In this document: piece after piece, positions 1 to 11,193 of the stretch
Numbering within the stretch: position 1 is the stretch's first letter
Layout: each line of letters opens with the position of its first letter
NCBI GenBank assembly: GCA_018894105.1
Contig: CM032127.1
Coordinates: 33,810,760-33,874,759 of the forward strand
Source of the DNA: Jacaranda mimosifolia
Lineage: Eukaryota > Streptophyta > Magnoliopsida > Lamiales > Bignoniaceae
Length of the DNA stretch: 64,000 nt
Direction of reading: 5' to 3'
Translations under genes and position numbers: made by a program
The notes under the pieces: model-generated
The model's database searches: none
Told to the model about the DNA's origin: nothing
Seen by the model: only the letters and a program-made list of their open reading frames with translations

Positions 1-1284
1 TTTGTGGTTGTCTTAGAAACACCTCAAAAAAGAGCAGCATACAATTGTCCTTAACTAAAATGTGATCAAGTAAATAAATTCCAAGATTTGAGATTCTTTG
101 TCCTAGAATTATTTTAATTGCTAATGCAAAACTCAATCAAACTACAAATTGTCTCCGTGTTATTTCAAATGAAATTTTTACATCTTTAGATGTCGTCTAA
201 GGAATTATGGCAAAAAAATTAGGTTCCCTTAAATTGTCCCATCAAAAATTTTATACCAACTATATTTATATACACCTATGACATTAATTTAGTGCCATTA
301 TATAGTCCAAGTTTTGGATCAATGCTTCTTAGAAGCATATTGGCAACCATTTCTTCAGAGTCAACTTGTAAGGTGAAAGGTTATCAGGAGAAAGGGAGTT
401 TAGAAATTTAGAAAAATACAAATCATTCAAGTCATCTGGCATGAAGTCAAATGAGTGATTATGTAACTTGTTCCTCACTTAGGAATAGGGGTGGGTATTA
501 AGCCGGGATCACAGGGATTGGGACAACCGGGTTGGGTACTTCGTTAAACATGATAGAAATTTTTTATCCCGATCTCGACCTAATTGTTGATCAGGTACCC
601 AGACTCTAGGTACGTGATCTTAGTCCCAAGTTTTAGGACTGGGTTTTTGTGTATTTGAAAAAGAAAATAAGAAATATAAAAAAGAAAGAAAGTAAAGGAC
701 AAAAGTCACACTATGTTGCATGAAAGACAGTAACAAATTTGAAAGAAAATTAGAAACAATTATCAATATAATAAATATTGTAATCACATAAGAGACCAAA
801 ACCAGAAAATGGTAAACTTCATAATCAATGGGCCTGAAAGCACTTCTCTAGATTCTCAACTTGGAAAAGGAATTTTTCAAATTGAAAATTGGGATTTGAG
901 AAACTTAAGTTTTAAGGGAGGAAAGACAACACATCAGCAGTAGGGGAGTGATAATGGATAAGTAAGACTAAGTTAGCATTATTTTTCCCTTATCATTTTT
1001 GTTTTTTTAATTTTAATCGAATACCCAAATACTCGCTCGGGGGTGCATCCTATCCCGAATCTTCTTTGAATTATAATAAACCAAGTACCTATCACACTTA
1101 GAATCATAAATATATGAATCAAGATTTTCAAAAATTAATTTAAATATTCACGTTCCCATGGCATAGCCATAAAATCTAGAATTCTTATCAATTTATCTTG
1201 CACAATAGGTTCTTCACTATTGCCAACAAAGAGCAAAACATTAGAGAAGTTTTGATAATGTTGAACTCTAATACTCTTTTACAA
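1..1284. other. AT-rich intergenic DNA, no gene seen
   Basis: No coding region or complete mobile element is recognisable here. From about 486 there is a G-rich stretch (taggggtgggtattaagccg) followed by alternating gggt/accc motifs to about 650, and a reversed-looking counterpart (tcgaatacccaaatactcgc) near 1016. This resembles degraded ends of plant hAT-type MITEs, but I could not match two inverted ends with a target duplication. Confidence 0.5.
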
Positions 1285-1750
1285 GTGAACAACTTTAACA
1301 ATGAACAGTAAATGTGATTCAACGATGCTTGCCTTCATAGCTTGTGACCTAGTAACTCCAACAACAACAGGAACAACTTAATGGAAATCATCTCTTAATA
1401 TTATTACTTCACCACCAACTGGTAAATCAATTCCAAATATTTTTCTTAGAGTTTGATCCATAGTTTCAATTGCATTTCTTTCTACTATAGGAGCCTTATC
1501 TCATATTATTCTTGATGCTCGATCTATTAATTGATATATTACTTGTTATAACTGCACATAGAGGTCGCATCTAACTTAATTGGTATTTTAAGTTTCGAAT
1601 ATGTTGTTTGACACCTAAAAGTTAGTTTATTGCAGTTCTTGATATTGCTATGACTAGCGTTATAAACCCACCCTTACAAAAACTTGCAAGTAAAATATGA
1701 TACAATAATGTTTTGCCATTTTCTCCAGCTCCATCTACAAAAGGTATTGT
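1285..1750 (-). pseudogene. Helitron-type PIF1-like helicase relic
   Basis: Read on the minus strand, the segment gives a P-loop phrase FVDGAGENGKT near 1705-1740. Downstream are WDEAPMVERNAIETMDQTL-like and PVGGEVIILRDDF-like phrases (about 1390-1510), then VVPVVVGVTRSQAM near 1330-1375. In order and spacing these match the helicase of plant Helitrons (Walker A FxDGPGGTGKT, Walker B-like WDEAPM, GGDFRQxLPV). The family unwinds DNA during rolling-circle transposition. Here the reading frame is broken by stops and frameshifts, the second glycine of the P-loop is replaced, and the Rep endonuclease half is not seen, so it is a dead fragment. A host PIF1 gene is less likely because the GGDF phrase is Helitron-like and no introns or flanking exons are found. 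Confidence 0.6.
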
Positions 1751-2963
1751 ATTCTACCTATACTTAAATGTCGCTTTGTGGTGTTGAATGCATGCACCTA
1801 ATCTTAATTTGCTAACAATATGTATATCATCTTCAAATATTTGTATGGCTAGTTCATCTTCTATTAACTACAAATATTGCTCAAGTCTTTATGGTTTCAC
1901 TTATTTAAAGCAAGCCAAACTTTCAAACTTCTCTTATGTTGCAAAATATTATATTTATCATGTAGAAGTCGATTCATATAAACATTCTATTTGTGGAACT
2001 TGAAGAAGGATAGTCCTTCATCATATTACGACTAGTTGACAAATAGTAAGATTGTGGCAAACAATTGGCTAAGAGCTGAAGGGATTCTAGTAGCCTCTAT
2101 CTTGATTAAGCATTGATTACTACTCTCATGTTCTTTGAAAGCATCATAATCTTCAATAGTTTCTTAAATGTTAGATAGTGCACATTGTTCACTATCAATA
2201 AATCATCAATGATTTAGGATCTCTAACTGATGCTGCTCGCAAGTCAAGCGAGGTTCTTTCTGAAAAACAGTAAAGTATTAGTCATATTTTCAAAGATCTG
2301 CTCTGCTTGAGAGTTCTTTCACTTTAAGAAATTTTCCTAATGATTCCTTGTTCTCCTTTCTTTCTAAGACTTTGTATTTATATATTCTAGTCTTGATAGG
2401 CTTAGACCTATTAAGATTTTTCTGCCCTCTTTGTGGGCTAAGCTCGTCCTTTGGGCTCTCTGACCCATTTAATTAATTAATTACTTTTAAGGTTAATTTA
2501 TCATTTTTAGTCAAATTACAAAAATATCTTTAAATCCAATTTTAGTCACATCATTAAGCCCCCTATTTTCAGTAGAAAATTTTATATTTTCACATTGAAA
2601 ATATAATATAAAGTTTTAGTTTGATTATTACTTTAATTCATAATATTATCAACTTTACAGATTATTATGAATAGGACCAATGATGCTTGGTAGGAGACAC
2701 GGTGGAGCTTTTTGCAAACTCATCTAAGGACTTAGATAAATTTTAAGTTTCAATATCTAGAATCTTAAGAAGATCTCATATCGTAATCACCTAAGGAATT
2801 AAAAAATTTTAAGTGTACTTGCAAAGTTAGCAATGAGATGTTGGGCTAAGGAGGCACATGATAATGTGGGTTTTAAGGTGAGCTCCCCTAGAAGGATTTG
2901 CTCATGTTTGTATGAAGTGCGCAAGTGCTCAGGCATCTTGCGGAAGTGCCCTTGGAATGGTAC
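1751..2963. other. AT-rich DNA without recognisable gene
   Basis: This may include the degraded N-terminal side of the Helitron helicase (1751-2090, minus), but no family motif can be read. Nothing else is supportable. Its right end is the target site of the compact LTR element that follows. Confidence 0.4.
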
Positions 2964-3837
2964 TGTCACGCCCCAATAAAATAAAATTCTATACATAAAT
3001 CAAATCAATAAAATGACTAAAACTAGAAAGTTGTTCTTTATCTCTTCACCTTACTAACTCTCCTCCATATCTGAAAATGTAAACAAGACTAAGTGAGCTC
3101 ATAAGCCCAGCAAGCATTTTACATATATTTAAGATGCAAAATATTCAAAATAACTTATAATTAACATTACCATGTGACTATAACCTCAAAATTGGTGGAA
3201 AATCCACCACCATAACAAAACATATAAAGTTTCAAAACTAGTTTTGATCCAGCATATACAAAGGTTCGACATCACAGAGATTGCATATCACAGAGAAAAA
3301 TATTATAGTCAACATGGTTACGCCAAACATATTCTAATATTAAAGATTGTGAACATTTCAACCCTTAAACATAAGTAAAATACTCACCTACTACTCTTAT
3401 AAAGTTAAATAGAAATACCACTTGAAGATCCTTCATCTCCTCTTCTTCCTCTAATACTTTCTCCCTTTCTTCTAATGTTTTCTCATTCCACAAAGTAAGT
3501 ATGTTCTCACATATTCCCAACATATATATAGGCAATTTTTGTAACTCACAAATTAATTTCCACTAACATATAATTAAAACACCACTACATTATATTCTTA
3601 AATTAAAATACCATCACTTCATATTCTTCAATTAAAATGTCATCATTCCGTAGTCCTAAATTAATGTGAACCTCTTCATATTCTTGAAATAGATAACATC
3701 ACTCCATATTCTATCTTTTAATTTATAAAATAATGATCATAAATAAAAATTAAAATCCACTAATTTCTACAATTAACACTCTATTGAATTAGTTATATTT
3801 TAATATTATTTTATTATTATTTTCTTTGGGCATTACA
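2964..3837 (-). repeat. 3' LTR of the compact element
   Basis: 874 bp. It aligns along its whole length with 4022-4934 with many substitutions and small indels, indicating an old insertion. Confidence 0.85.
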
Positions 3838-4006
3838 ATCACCCCTTCTTCAAAACGTGACATCCTCGTTGTAATTGACACAGTTCAAATCAACACCAGG
3901 CATCGGGATTCTAGTAATGGCTCCTACGAGTTCAAGAGGTGGCTCCCACACGTGTAGCACTTTGTCCCGCATAGCACTTAGTTCCCTATATTTTGACTGA
4001 CGATTG

Positions 4007-4018
4007 GCTCTAATACCA
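4007..4018 (-). other. Primer-binding site, initiator Met tRNA
   Basis: The minus strand reads TGGTATTAGAGC, one or two changes from the usual plant LTR primer-binding site TGGTATCAGAGC, three bases from the LTR edge. It fixes the element's orientation as minus. Confidence 0.8.
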
Positions 4019-4021
4019 CTT

Positions 4022-4934
4022 TTTCACACCCTAATAAAATAAAATAAAATAAATTGTCACACATAAATCAAATCAATAGAAAGAATAAAACTAGAAAGTT
4101 GTTCTTTATCTCTTCACCTAGCAAACTTTCCTCCATATCTGAAAATGTCAACAAGAAAGAGTGAGCTCGGTAGCCCAGCAAGGATTTTACATATATTTAA
4201 GATACAAAATATTCAAAATAACTTATAATTAACATTACCATGCGACTATAAACTCAAAATTGGTGGACAATCCACCATCATAACAAAATATATAAAGTTT
4301 CGAAACTAGTTTCGAGCCAGCATATACAAAGGTTCCACATCGCATAGATTACATATCACATAGCAAAATGTTATAGTCAACATGGTTATGCCAAACATAT
4401 TCTCATGTTAAGGATTGTGAACATTTCAAACCTTAAATATAAGTAAAATTCTCATCTACTACTCTTATAAAGTTAAATAGAAACACTTTGAAGATCCTTC
4501 CTCGCATCTTTTTCCTCTAATACTTTCTCCTTTTCTTCTAATATTTTCTCATTCCACAAAGTAAGTATGTTCTCATATATTCTCAACATATATAGGCAAT
4601 TTTTGTAACTCTCAAATTAATTTCCACTAACATACAATTAAAACACCACTACATTATATTCATAAATAAAAATGACCTCTACATATTTTTAAATTAAAAT
4701 ACTATTACTTTATATTCTTTAATTAAAATGTCATCATTCCATAGTCCCAAATAAATATGACCTCTTCACATTCTTGAAATAGATGACACCACTCCATATT
4801 CTACCTTTTAATTTATAAAATAATGATCATAAATAATAAGTTAAAATTCACTAATTTCTACATTTAACACTCTATTGAATTAGTTATATTTTAAAATTAT
4901 TATTAATTTTTATTATTTTCTTTAGGGAATTACA
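4022..4934 (-). repeat. 5' LTR of the compact element
   Basis: 913 bp, the partner of 2964-3837. The terminal TG/CA has decayed at its left edge (tttcacaccc instead of tgtcacgccc). Confidence 0.85.
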
Positions 4935-5136
4935 AGTACTCAGTCATCTTATGATAGAGAAAAGTGTGATGTCTGTAAGTAAAACTTTCGTTATCTGTAA
5001 TAAATAAAATTACAAGATAAGAAAAATCATACAAATAAAATAAAATCAAAATCTATCAACTGTGGATTCAATCTTTAATCTAATCCTCTTATTCTTCTTT
5101 TTCAAATATGATCTTAAATTTAATAAGCTTCACGAA

Positions 5137-5437
5137 GAACGCTTTGAACACCTTGGATCTCCTTGAATTTGATTTGAAGAAAATAATGCCAATTCGAGGG
5201 TTTGGCACCTTAATCTCGAATCAAACGCCAAAATATATGAACTCCGTGAAGAATGCCTTGAACGCCATGGATCTCCTTGAATTTGATTTGAAGAAAATAA
5301 TGCCAATTCGAGGGCTTCGCACCTTAATCTCGAATCAAATGATAAAATATATGAACTCTGCAAAGAATGTCTTGAACATTGTGGATCTCTTTGAATTTAC
5401 TTTGAATATAACAATTCAAGGGCCCACACCTTAATCT
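5137..5437. repeat. 114-bp tandem array, about 2.7 copies
   Basis: Units start at 5137, 5251 and 5365 (gaacgctttgaacacc, gaatgccttgaacgcc, gaatgtcttgaacatt). The period is exactly 114 bp, a multiple of three, so open frames run through the array on both strands; these are side effects of the period and not a gene. A diverged version with about the same period occurs at 35890-36110 inside the LTR of Copia element E, so the array is probably a scrap of a related LTR. The last unit ends directly at the chloroplast-derived segment. Confidence 0.8.
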
Positions 5438-6905
5438 CCCATGAACTATTTTTGTCAATGGATTAGTTCGATCTAAAACTTGAGATAAGGGGTGTAAACT
5501 AAAAAAAGATCTATAAGTGGTTGTTAATAGAGTTGAAGTTGCCAAATCTGAGGAGTCAGTATCAATTTATGCCCAATTGCTCCACATATAGTTCCTTAAA
5601 CCACATTTTCTAAACGAACCAGAGACAATCCAAATTGATCTTTTTAAAGATCTACTACATAATGAATGCACTTATTTTTCAAATTATTCATATCGTCAAG
5701 TGTACCTATTCCAAATTTCAATCCAATCAAATGATCAGCAGCCGCCAATATGTCTTGTGGTAACAAAAATGTATTATTCTGGGGTATATCAAGGTTTAGT
5801 CTTTGATTCATATTCCGTCGACCAGTCCATCCTAATTTACATCTTTCTTGAAAGAACTTGCTTTGTTATTCCTTACATAAGGATTCAGAAAATACTAGAA
5901 CCCCACCTACGCACGCAAATTGTTGATAAAACTCCAAAATGGCATCTTCTTTCGATCCATTTTTTTTCTCTCCTTAGCACTCAGAAAAGGCAAATTTTTT
6001 TTAGGATAATAAACATTGTTTAGAATTTCTCTTAGATTTGAACCCATAGCTGGTGATAGAACTAGAATAGAGATTTTTTGTTTCCTACTCACGTGAACCT
6101 ATATCCTTGCTTTTCTATCAATCTTTAATTCTAATCTTCCTCCCAAATCTGATATTATGATGCCAGTACAAATAGAAATTCCATTATGGTCCAATTCTAA
6201 CCGGTAATAAATACCAAGGCCTTGCAATATTTAATTGATCACAATTCTATATATTCCATTTCCTATAGAAGTTCCCAGGGAATTCATTAGAGCAATGTTT
6301 CCAATCAAAATAGTTTGTTCTTGCATATCCCTACTAGTTTTCCAAATTAATCCCGCGGATGCATATAATTCAAAAGAATATATGAGTGATTCATACACAA
6401 CATTTCTTTCCTTTATCAAAGGTTCTATCAATTGATATCTTTCCAAAAATAATTAAAATTTGATTTCATGATCTGTATCTTCAATTATTGAAAACTTATA
6501 AAGTTTTGTCAAACCCTGATAAATGAACCTACAAAATCCTTCAAATTGTATCTGATTAAATCTAGATATTATAGACATTGCCTCATTTGTATCCCCAAGG
6601 ATTTTGAATTTCCTGTTTATCCAAAAATCCTATTATTAAGTACATTCTTCATCGAATTAGATCGACGAGCTATCACTTATGGAAATTCTATTCTATTTAC
6701 TAAATCACATGAAATTTAACCCAACTCCATATTTGAAATAAAATGTATGAACTATGTATGAACAGAGGAATAAAGATAATTTTCTACTTAAATTGGAAGT
6801 TGCAACGTATCCAAATGGAAAGGAATTGATAAAACAATCTTGGAAATAGAATCTATCACTTAGATTTATTAAGGCCATAGGGTTTTGTATCGAATAGAAA
6901 AAAAA
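5438..6905 (-). pseudogene. rpoB: Chloroplast rpoB fragment in the nucleus (NUPT)
   Basis: On the minus strand the segment reads as the N-terminal third of the plastid RNA polymerase beta subunit. It starts near 6620 ([13 protein letters not shown] at about 6540-6580), continues through [13 protein letters not shown] (about 6310-6360) and [12 protein letters not shown] (about 6050-6090), and ends with [14 protein letters not shown] (about 5450-5500). In the plastid this protein is the second-largest subunit of the bacterial-type polymerase. The bases from about 6620 to 6905 look like the spacer upstream of rpoB. The copy has in-frame stops, frameshifts and many substitutions, so it is an old, non-functional transfer. 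The gene is cut at about residue 390 where it abuts the 114-bp array. The 6905 end is approximate. Confidence 0.88.
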
Positions 6906-7589
6906 TGATTAAAATTATACCATTGTTATGATATTACATATTTTTGACTTAATATTTTGATGAACTTAGACTCTTATAAGCTGAGAGATTTTTCTAGCTT
7001 GGAAGATCTCATCAATGTTTTATCTTGCTTATTTAGGTTCTCTATATCTTAAACATGCTAGGCGGGATGACAATGAGCCTTAACCAAGTAGTGCACTTAG
7101 AGCCATAGGTGTACTAGTTAGTTGATTTTAGGTGGATTGATTAAATGAATAGTGCACCTTGCCTCCTTGCAACAATTCACAAGAGTAAAGAAAATCTCAC
7201 CCATAAAGTTCTACTTTCATAATATTACAAGGTAAAAATAAAGAGGCATGCAAACTCCATTTAATACAACCTATTCAATCAACATTAAACTTTGAATAAA
7301 ACCAGTTTAAAAGCTCATGTTCATCCATCATCCATTCAACAAATAAATGAATAATAGCAAGAATTGACATTTAATCCAATAATTAAGTGCTTATCACATA
7401 AACAATTAATTATGGGCAAAAATAAGTATAACTTTTATGCATCACATTTTTTTCAAAACTTTGAAGATTAACTTAAACTTGATTTTAAAAGCAAGCAAAA
7501 ATGTCCAACATTTATTTTAAACACTTACACAACTTTTGTGCATCAAAATTTGCATGAATCATCAAGTTAGAAGCACAAAATTCCACAAA

Positions 7590-7745
7590 AAGGGACCAAG
7601 ACAGCCCACCAAGGCAGCCTTAAGGCTGCCTTGGTGTGTTGCTGCCCACGGTCACCTACCCAAGCACGTAGCACAAGCACCCGCCCGCTACTTGCCGGGC
7701 TGGGTAGCTAGGTAACAGGATTCACCTAGCTACCTAATAGCCCGT
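7590..7745 (-). other. GC-rich palindromic island in leader of element B
   Basis: Within an AT-rich leader this patch is strongly GC-rich. It holds a perfect 30-base palindrome at 7607-7636 (centre cagccttaaggctg) and a second inverted repeat, ggtagctaggt at 7703-7713 with acctagctacc at 7724-7734. Element A has a GC-rich structured patch at the same place in its leader (20811-20905). Confidence 0.7.
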
Positions 7746-8207
7746 TTTGATCCTTTTCTTATCCTTTTCTTGTGTGTTTTTGTGTACCAAACTCCATGGA
7801 CATTTTTATGTACCAAAATCCATGGACACTTTAAAATTGAAAATTCAATTGCTCAAAGTGCTTCAAAAATCAAATCTAATGAAGAATCACTATTCTTCAA
7901 AAATCTCCAATCTGATTGAATCTAAAAACAAACAAAATAATTTAAAGCTATAATCAACATGCTACATCAACATATAACATCATCCAATACTAAATCAAAA
8001 CTTAACATAATAAGATTTGAATCAAAACTCATGCCAACATATGAATTAATGCTTAAACCCATATTAACATATTTCAATCCAATACATCATGGCCACATGT
8101 ATCATCTCCAAACACTCAAATTCATTAATTGAATCAAGCAGTTAGGGATCTAGAGTAAATCCATTACATGAATCAATTCACTGAAATCTTAATTTATACA
8201 TGATTAT

Positions 8208-8220
8208 GTCTCCAATACCA
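8208..8220 (-). other. Primer-binding site of element B
   Basis: The minus strand reads TGGTATTGGAGAC, similar to the initiator Met site, two bases from the LTR start at 8223. Confidence 0.6.
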
Positions 8221-8222
8221 CT

Positions 8223-10370
8223 TGAAAGTAGGTGATAGGCAAGGTTCCAATAATTAAAACCAAATTAAAGGAAAAATAACTTGTCATCTCCAAACCCAAG
8301 GATCAATCAACATGTCATAAATTAAGATTTAGAAGCTAGAAGATTTCTTTGGAAGAAAAACAAGGCAATCAAATGGATCTTCCTCTTAGACTCCTCCAAA
8401 AGCAAGATCTACACCCTCCTCCACTTCAAGGATCAATATCTCCACACCAAAAGCTCCTAAATACAGCAATGTTTGCTCACATTAGGACCTCGTATATAGC
8501 CTCAAGATGATCAAAATTAAGGAGGAATGGCAGCTCCAAAGTTGCCCAAATAAAGCTCCAAAAATCAGCCACAAGATGAAGATCTATCTCCAAATCAAGC
8601 TTCCCAAGTGTGAAACCTCTAATGGTAATCCGCACACCTTGGAAGAACTCTCAAATCCTCATACTCTAATCTAGAATAGAGAAGAGGAAGAAAATGATAG
8701 GAGAGTGAAAACAAGGTGGCAATGTTGGATAAGTGAGAGAGAGGGGGGGTAGTTTACTAGACACATGAATTGTGCTACTTTTTAGAGGGACATGGAAGCA
8801 TGGAATTAGCAAGCATGGCCGGCCACTCCTAGGGGGTATGTATAGTGTGAATGGAAGCTATTGAAAGCTGCCTTCGCACTTTGCCCACTAGTGCCAACTT
8901 GCTAGGTATAAATCTAGCTTGAATTGGATTTTTAATTTCATAAAATAAAAAATAACAACTCATTTAATTCAAATGAACTCTTCCATTTGATTTTCCTCCA
9001 AAACTAAGATTCCCTAGCTAATTAAATTAGTTTAATTGATTCAACCTAACTCCTTAGGTTGACTTGGACTAATCAAATTGTCACATGGCACCAATTAAAT
9101 TAACTCCTTAATTTAATTGGCTTAATTTAATTATTTAAATTATTTTGATTAATTTAATACTTAAATTAATCAAGTCAAAGTGAACTATTGATAATTAGCC
9201 AATTTGCTCTCTCTCAATCAAAGCAAAAATTACCCACTTTAAATTTTCTAATAATTTTCTAACTCATTAGAAAATTCCCCCTATCAAATAAGAGTTTCCT
9301 TAGGCTTTTGTGTGTAACCCATTAGGTTCACCAATTTATTAGACATGGACTCACAACTCTTTGTTATATATTAAATATTGAAAATATTTGGATTAGTTTA
9401 AACTTTTTTAAACTAATAATTCTTATCAATTAATCTCCACTAATTGAAGAGTACCCAATCTCGATAGTCAAAGCATAACACAGGCCTATGGAGCCCGAAA
9501 AATTGGAAGAATGAATTATTTGGAGGTGAACCATTACCGCTTATCATTGTTATGCAAATACGGTCATTTCGTTTTCTATCTCTCGAAAGAGGCCTACGAA
9601 AAAATATTTACAGGCTCCCTAATAGCCTCGATAACTTTGTATCTATTCTTGATGTACAATTCCCATTATTTCCAAATTGTCATATCACCTTGCGCAAGGA
9701 TTTTTAAGAATCGGTCATCTTAGAATACATGGGAGATTAACCTGCTCTTCACAGACGGACGAAACAAATCTCATCTTGGAACTCACCAATCTCCATACTT
9801 AAGTAGCTTATGCCTAACTTAAGCCTCGAATGACTCGCTACATGGTCCGAGAAAAACCAAAGCACAAGGACCCAAATATAAGGTTGTTGTAGAAACTCAA
9901 GTTAAAGGAATAATTATATGCACTATTGTAAGCTAGAGAAGTTTCCAATACCGACATGCCACTACGGCTATCGTGGATTCTCTAAGCGGACCTTTAGTGT
10001 ACTTGATCTCCAACAATCACCCACTAATATGCATTCATGTCTAATACAGATTGCCCATGAACCAAGGTAATTTCCAACTCCTTGGAATATGCATTGTTAG
10101 TGCAAGTCTATCCGAGTCTTAAATGCCCTATCTCATAAGATTCAATAACTTAGAATATTTAAAATCAAGGAAATAGAGACTTATTTCATGATCACCATCA
10201 CATACGTGACCAAATCCCATAGTCTTGTATGATTTAAAGGTTTCAACCAAATGCATGCAAAGAAATCATAAACGCATAAAATGAAAATGGCCATTTTATC
10301 ATTCATTCAAGACTGTTACAAAAAATAGTTATACATGCCAATCTAATTGGCTTGAGGGGCACTATTCCAA
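8223..10370 (-). repeat. 5' LTR of Copia element B
   Basis: About 2.15 kb, starting tgaaagtagg and ending ggcactattccaa in plus orientation. It matches the LTRs at 11194, 15480, 21434 and 26655 in organisation: a region of short attta/ttaac direct repeats (about 9000-9180), then the ggcttttgtgtgtaacccattaggtt block (9304), then the far end. No hairpin like the one in the other LTRs is seen near the presumed TATA region. Confidence 0.75.
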
Positions 10371-11193
10371 TAGGATCAATCTCCAATTCATAGCTCCCCA
10401 AGTGTGAAGGCTCTAATGGTGATCACACACCTGGAAGAACTCTTAATTCCACACAATCTAAGCTAGAATAGAATGGAGGAAGGAAAGAGAGGGGGGGAGA
10501 TATGGGATGAGGAGGTTTTTGGGAGAAGAGAGAACAGAGAGAATGTTAGGATGTAGTTATGCAACACACGAGATTTGTTACCTTTAGAAGGGAAAATAGA
10601 AAGATAGAATTCAACCAAGCATGGCTGGCCATTATGGGGTATTTATGGTATGATTGGAAGCCCTTGGAAGCTTTCTTCACACCATGCCTACATGTGCCAC
10701 CTAGCTAGATTTAATTCTAACTTGAATTGAATTTTAATTTCATAAATTAAAAATTCCAACTGAATGAATTTAAATGGACTCCTCCATTTTATTTTCCCTC
10801 TAAAACGTAAATTTCCAAGGTAATTAAATTAACCCTTTAATTTAATTAGTTTAACTTAACTCCTTAAGTTAATTAAATCAACTTAACTCTTTAAGTTGAA
10901 ATTGACAAATTAAATTGCCATTGGTGCCAATTAAATTAACTCTTTAATTTAATTGGCCTAATTTAACTATTTAAATTATTTTGATTAATTTAATACTTAA
11001 ATTAATCAAGCCAAAGTGATCAATAGATAATTAGCCAACTTGCTCTTTCTCCCTTAAGAAAAAATGGCCCAATTACATTTTCTAATTCCCTAGAAAAATT
11101 CTCCTACCAAATAAGAGTATTTTTAGGCTTTTGTGTGTGGTCCATTAGGTTCACCGATTCATTAGACATGAGCTCACAACTCTTTAGGATATT

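Larger units (their letters stand above)
2964..4934 (-). mobile_element. Compact LTR element with 184-bp interior
   Basis: Two long direct repeats (2964-3837 and 4022-4934) flank only 184 bp. In minus orientation each starts TGTAATGCCC-like or TGTAATTCCC-like and ends with a GTGACA-like terminus. The interior holds a primer-binding site complementary to initiator Met tRNA (plus-strand gctctaatacca, 4007-4018) next to the right LTR. A purine tract on the minus strand (GAAGAAGGGGTGAT, 3838-3851) lies next to the left LTR. Flanks ggtac (2959-2963) and agtac (4935-4939) look like a 5-bp target duplication with one change. There is no room for any protein, so it is non-autonomous, either a TRIM/SMART-like element with large LTRs or an internally deleted larger element. 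Confidence 0.85.
6940..10370 (-). mobile_element. Copia element B remnant: leader plus 5' LTR
   Basis: Bases 6940-8222 match the untranslated leader of full-length element A (20041-21420), sharing gtagtgcacttagagccata-like phrases and the following line order. Next comes a primer-binding site (8208-8220) and an LTR (8223-10370). The gag-pol part that should lie to the left is gone, replaced by the rpoB insert. The LTR's right edge (ggcactattccaa) joins directly to the inside of another LTR at 10371, so its terminal bases are lost. Confidence 0.75.

Noticed and set aside
486..1050. Possible hAT MITE starting taggggtgggta
   Set aside because: No inverted partner end or 8-bp target duplication could be matched, so it was left as a note only.
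5108..5434. Open frames of 108 and 77 codons on both strands
   Set aside because: They arise from a 114-bp tandem repeat whose period is divisible by three. No family motif, and they run into plastid-derived DNA.
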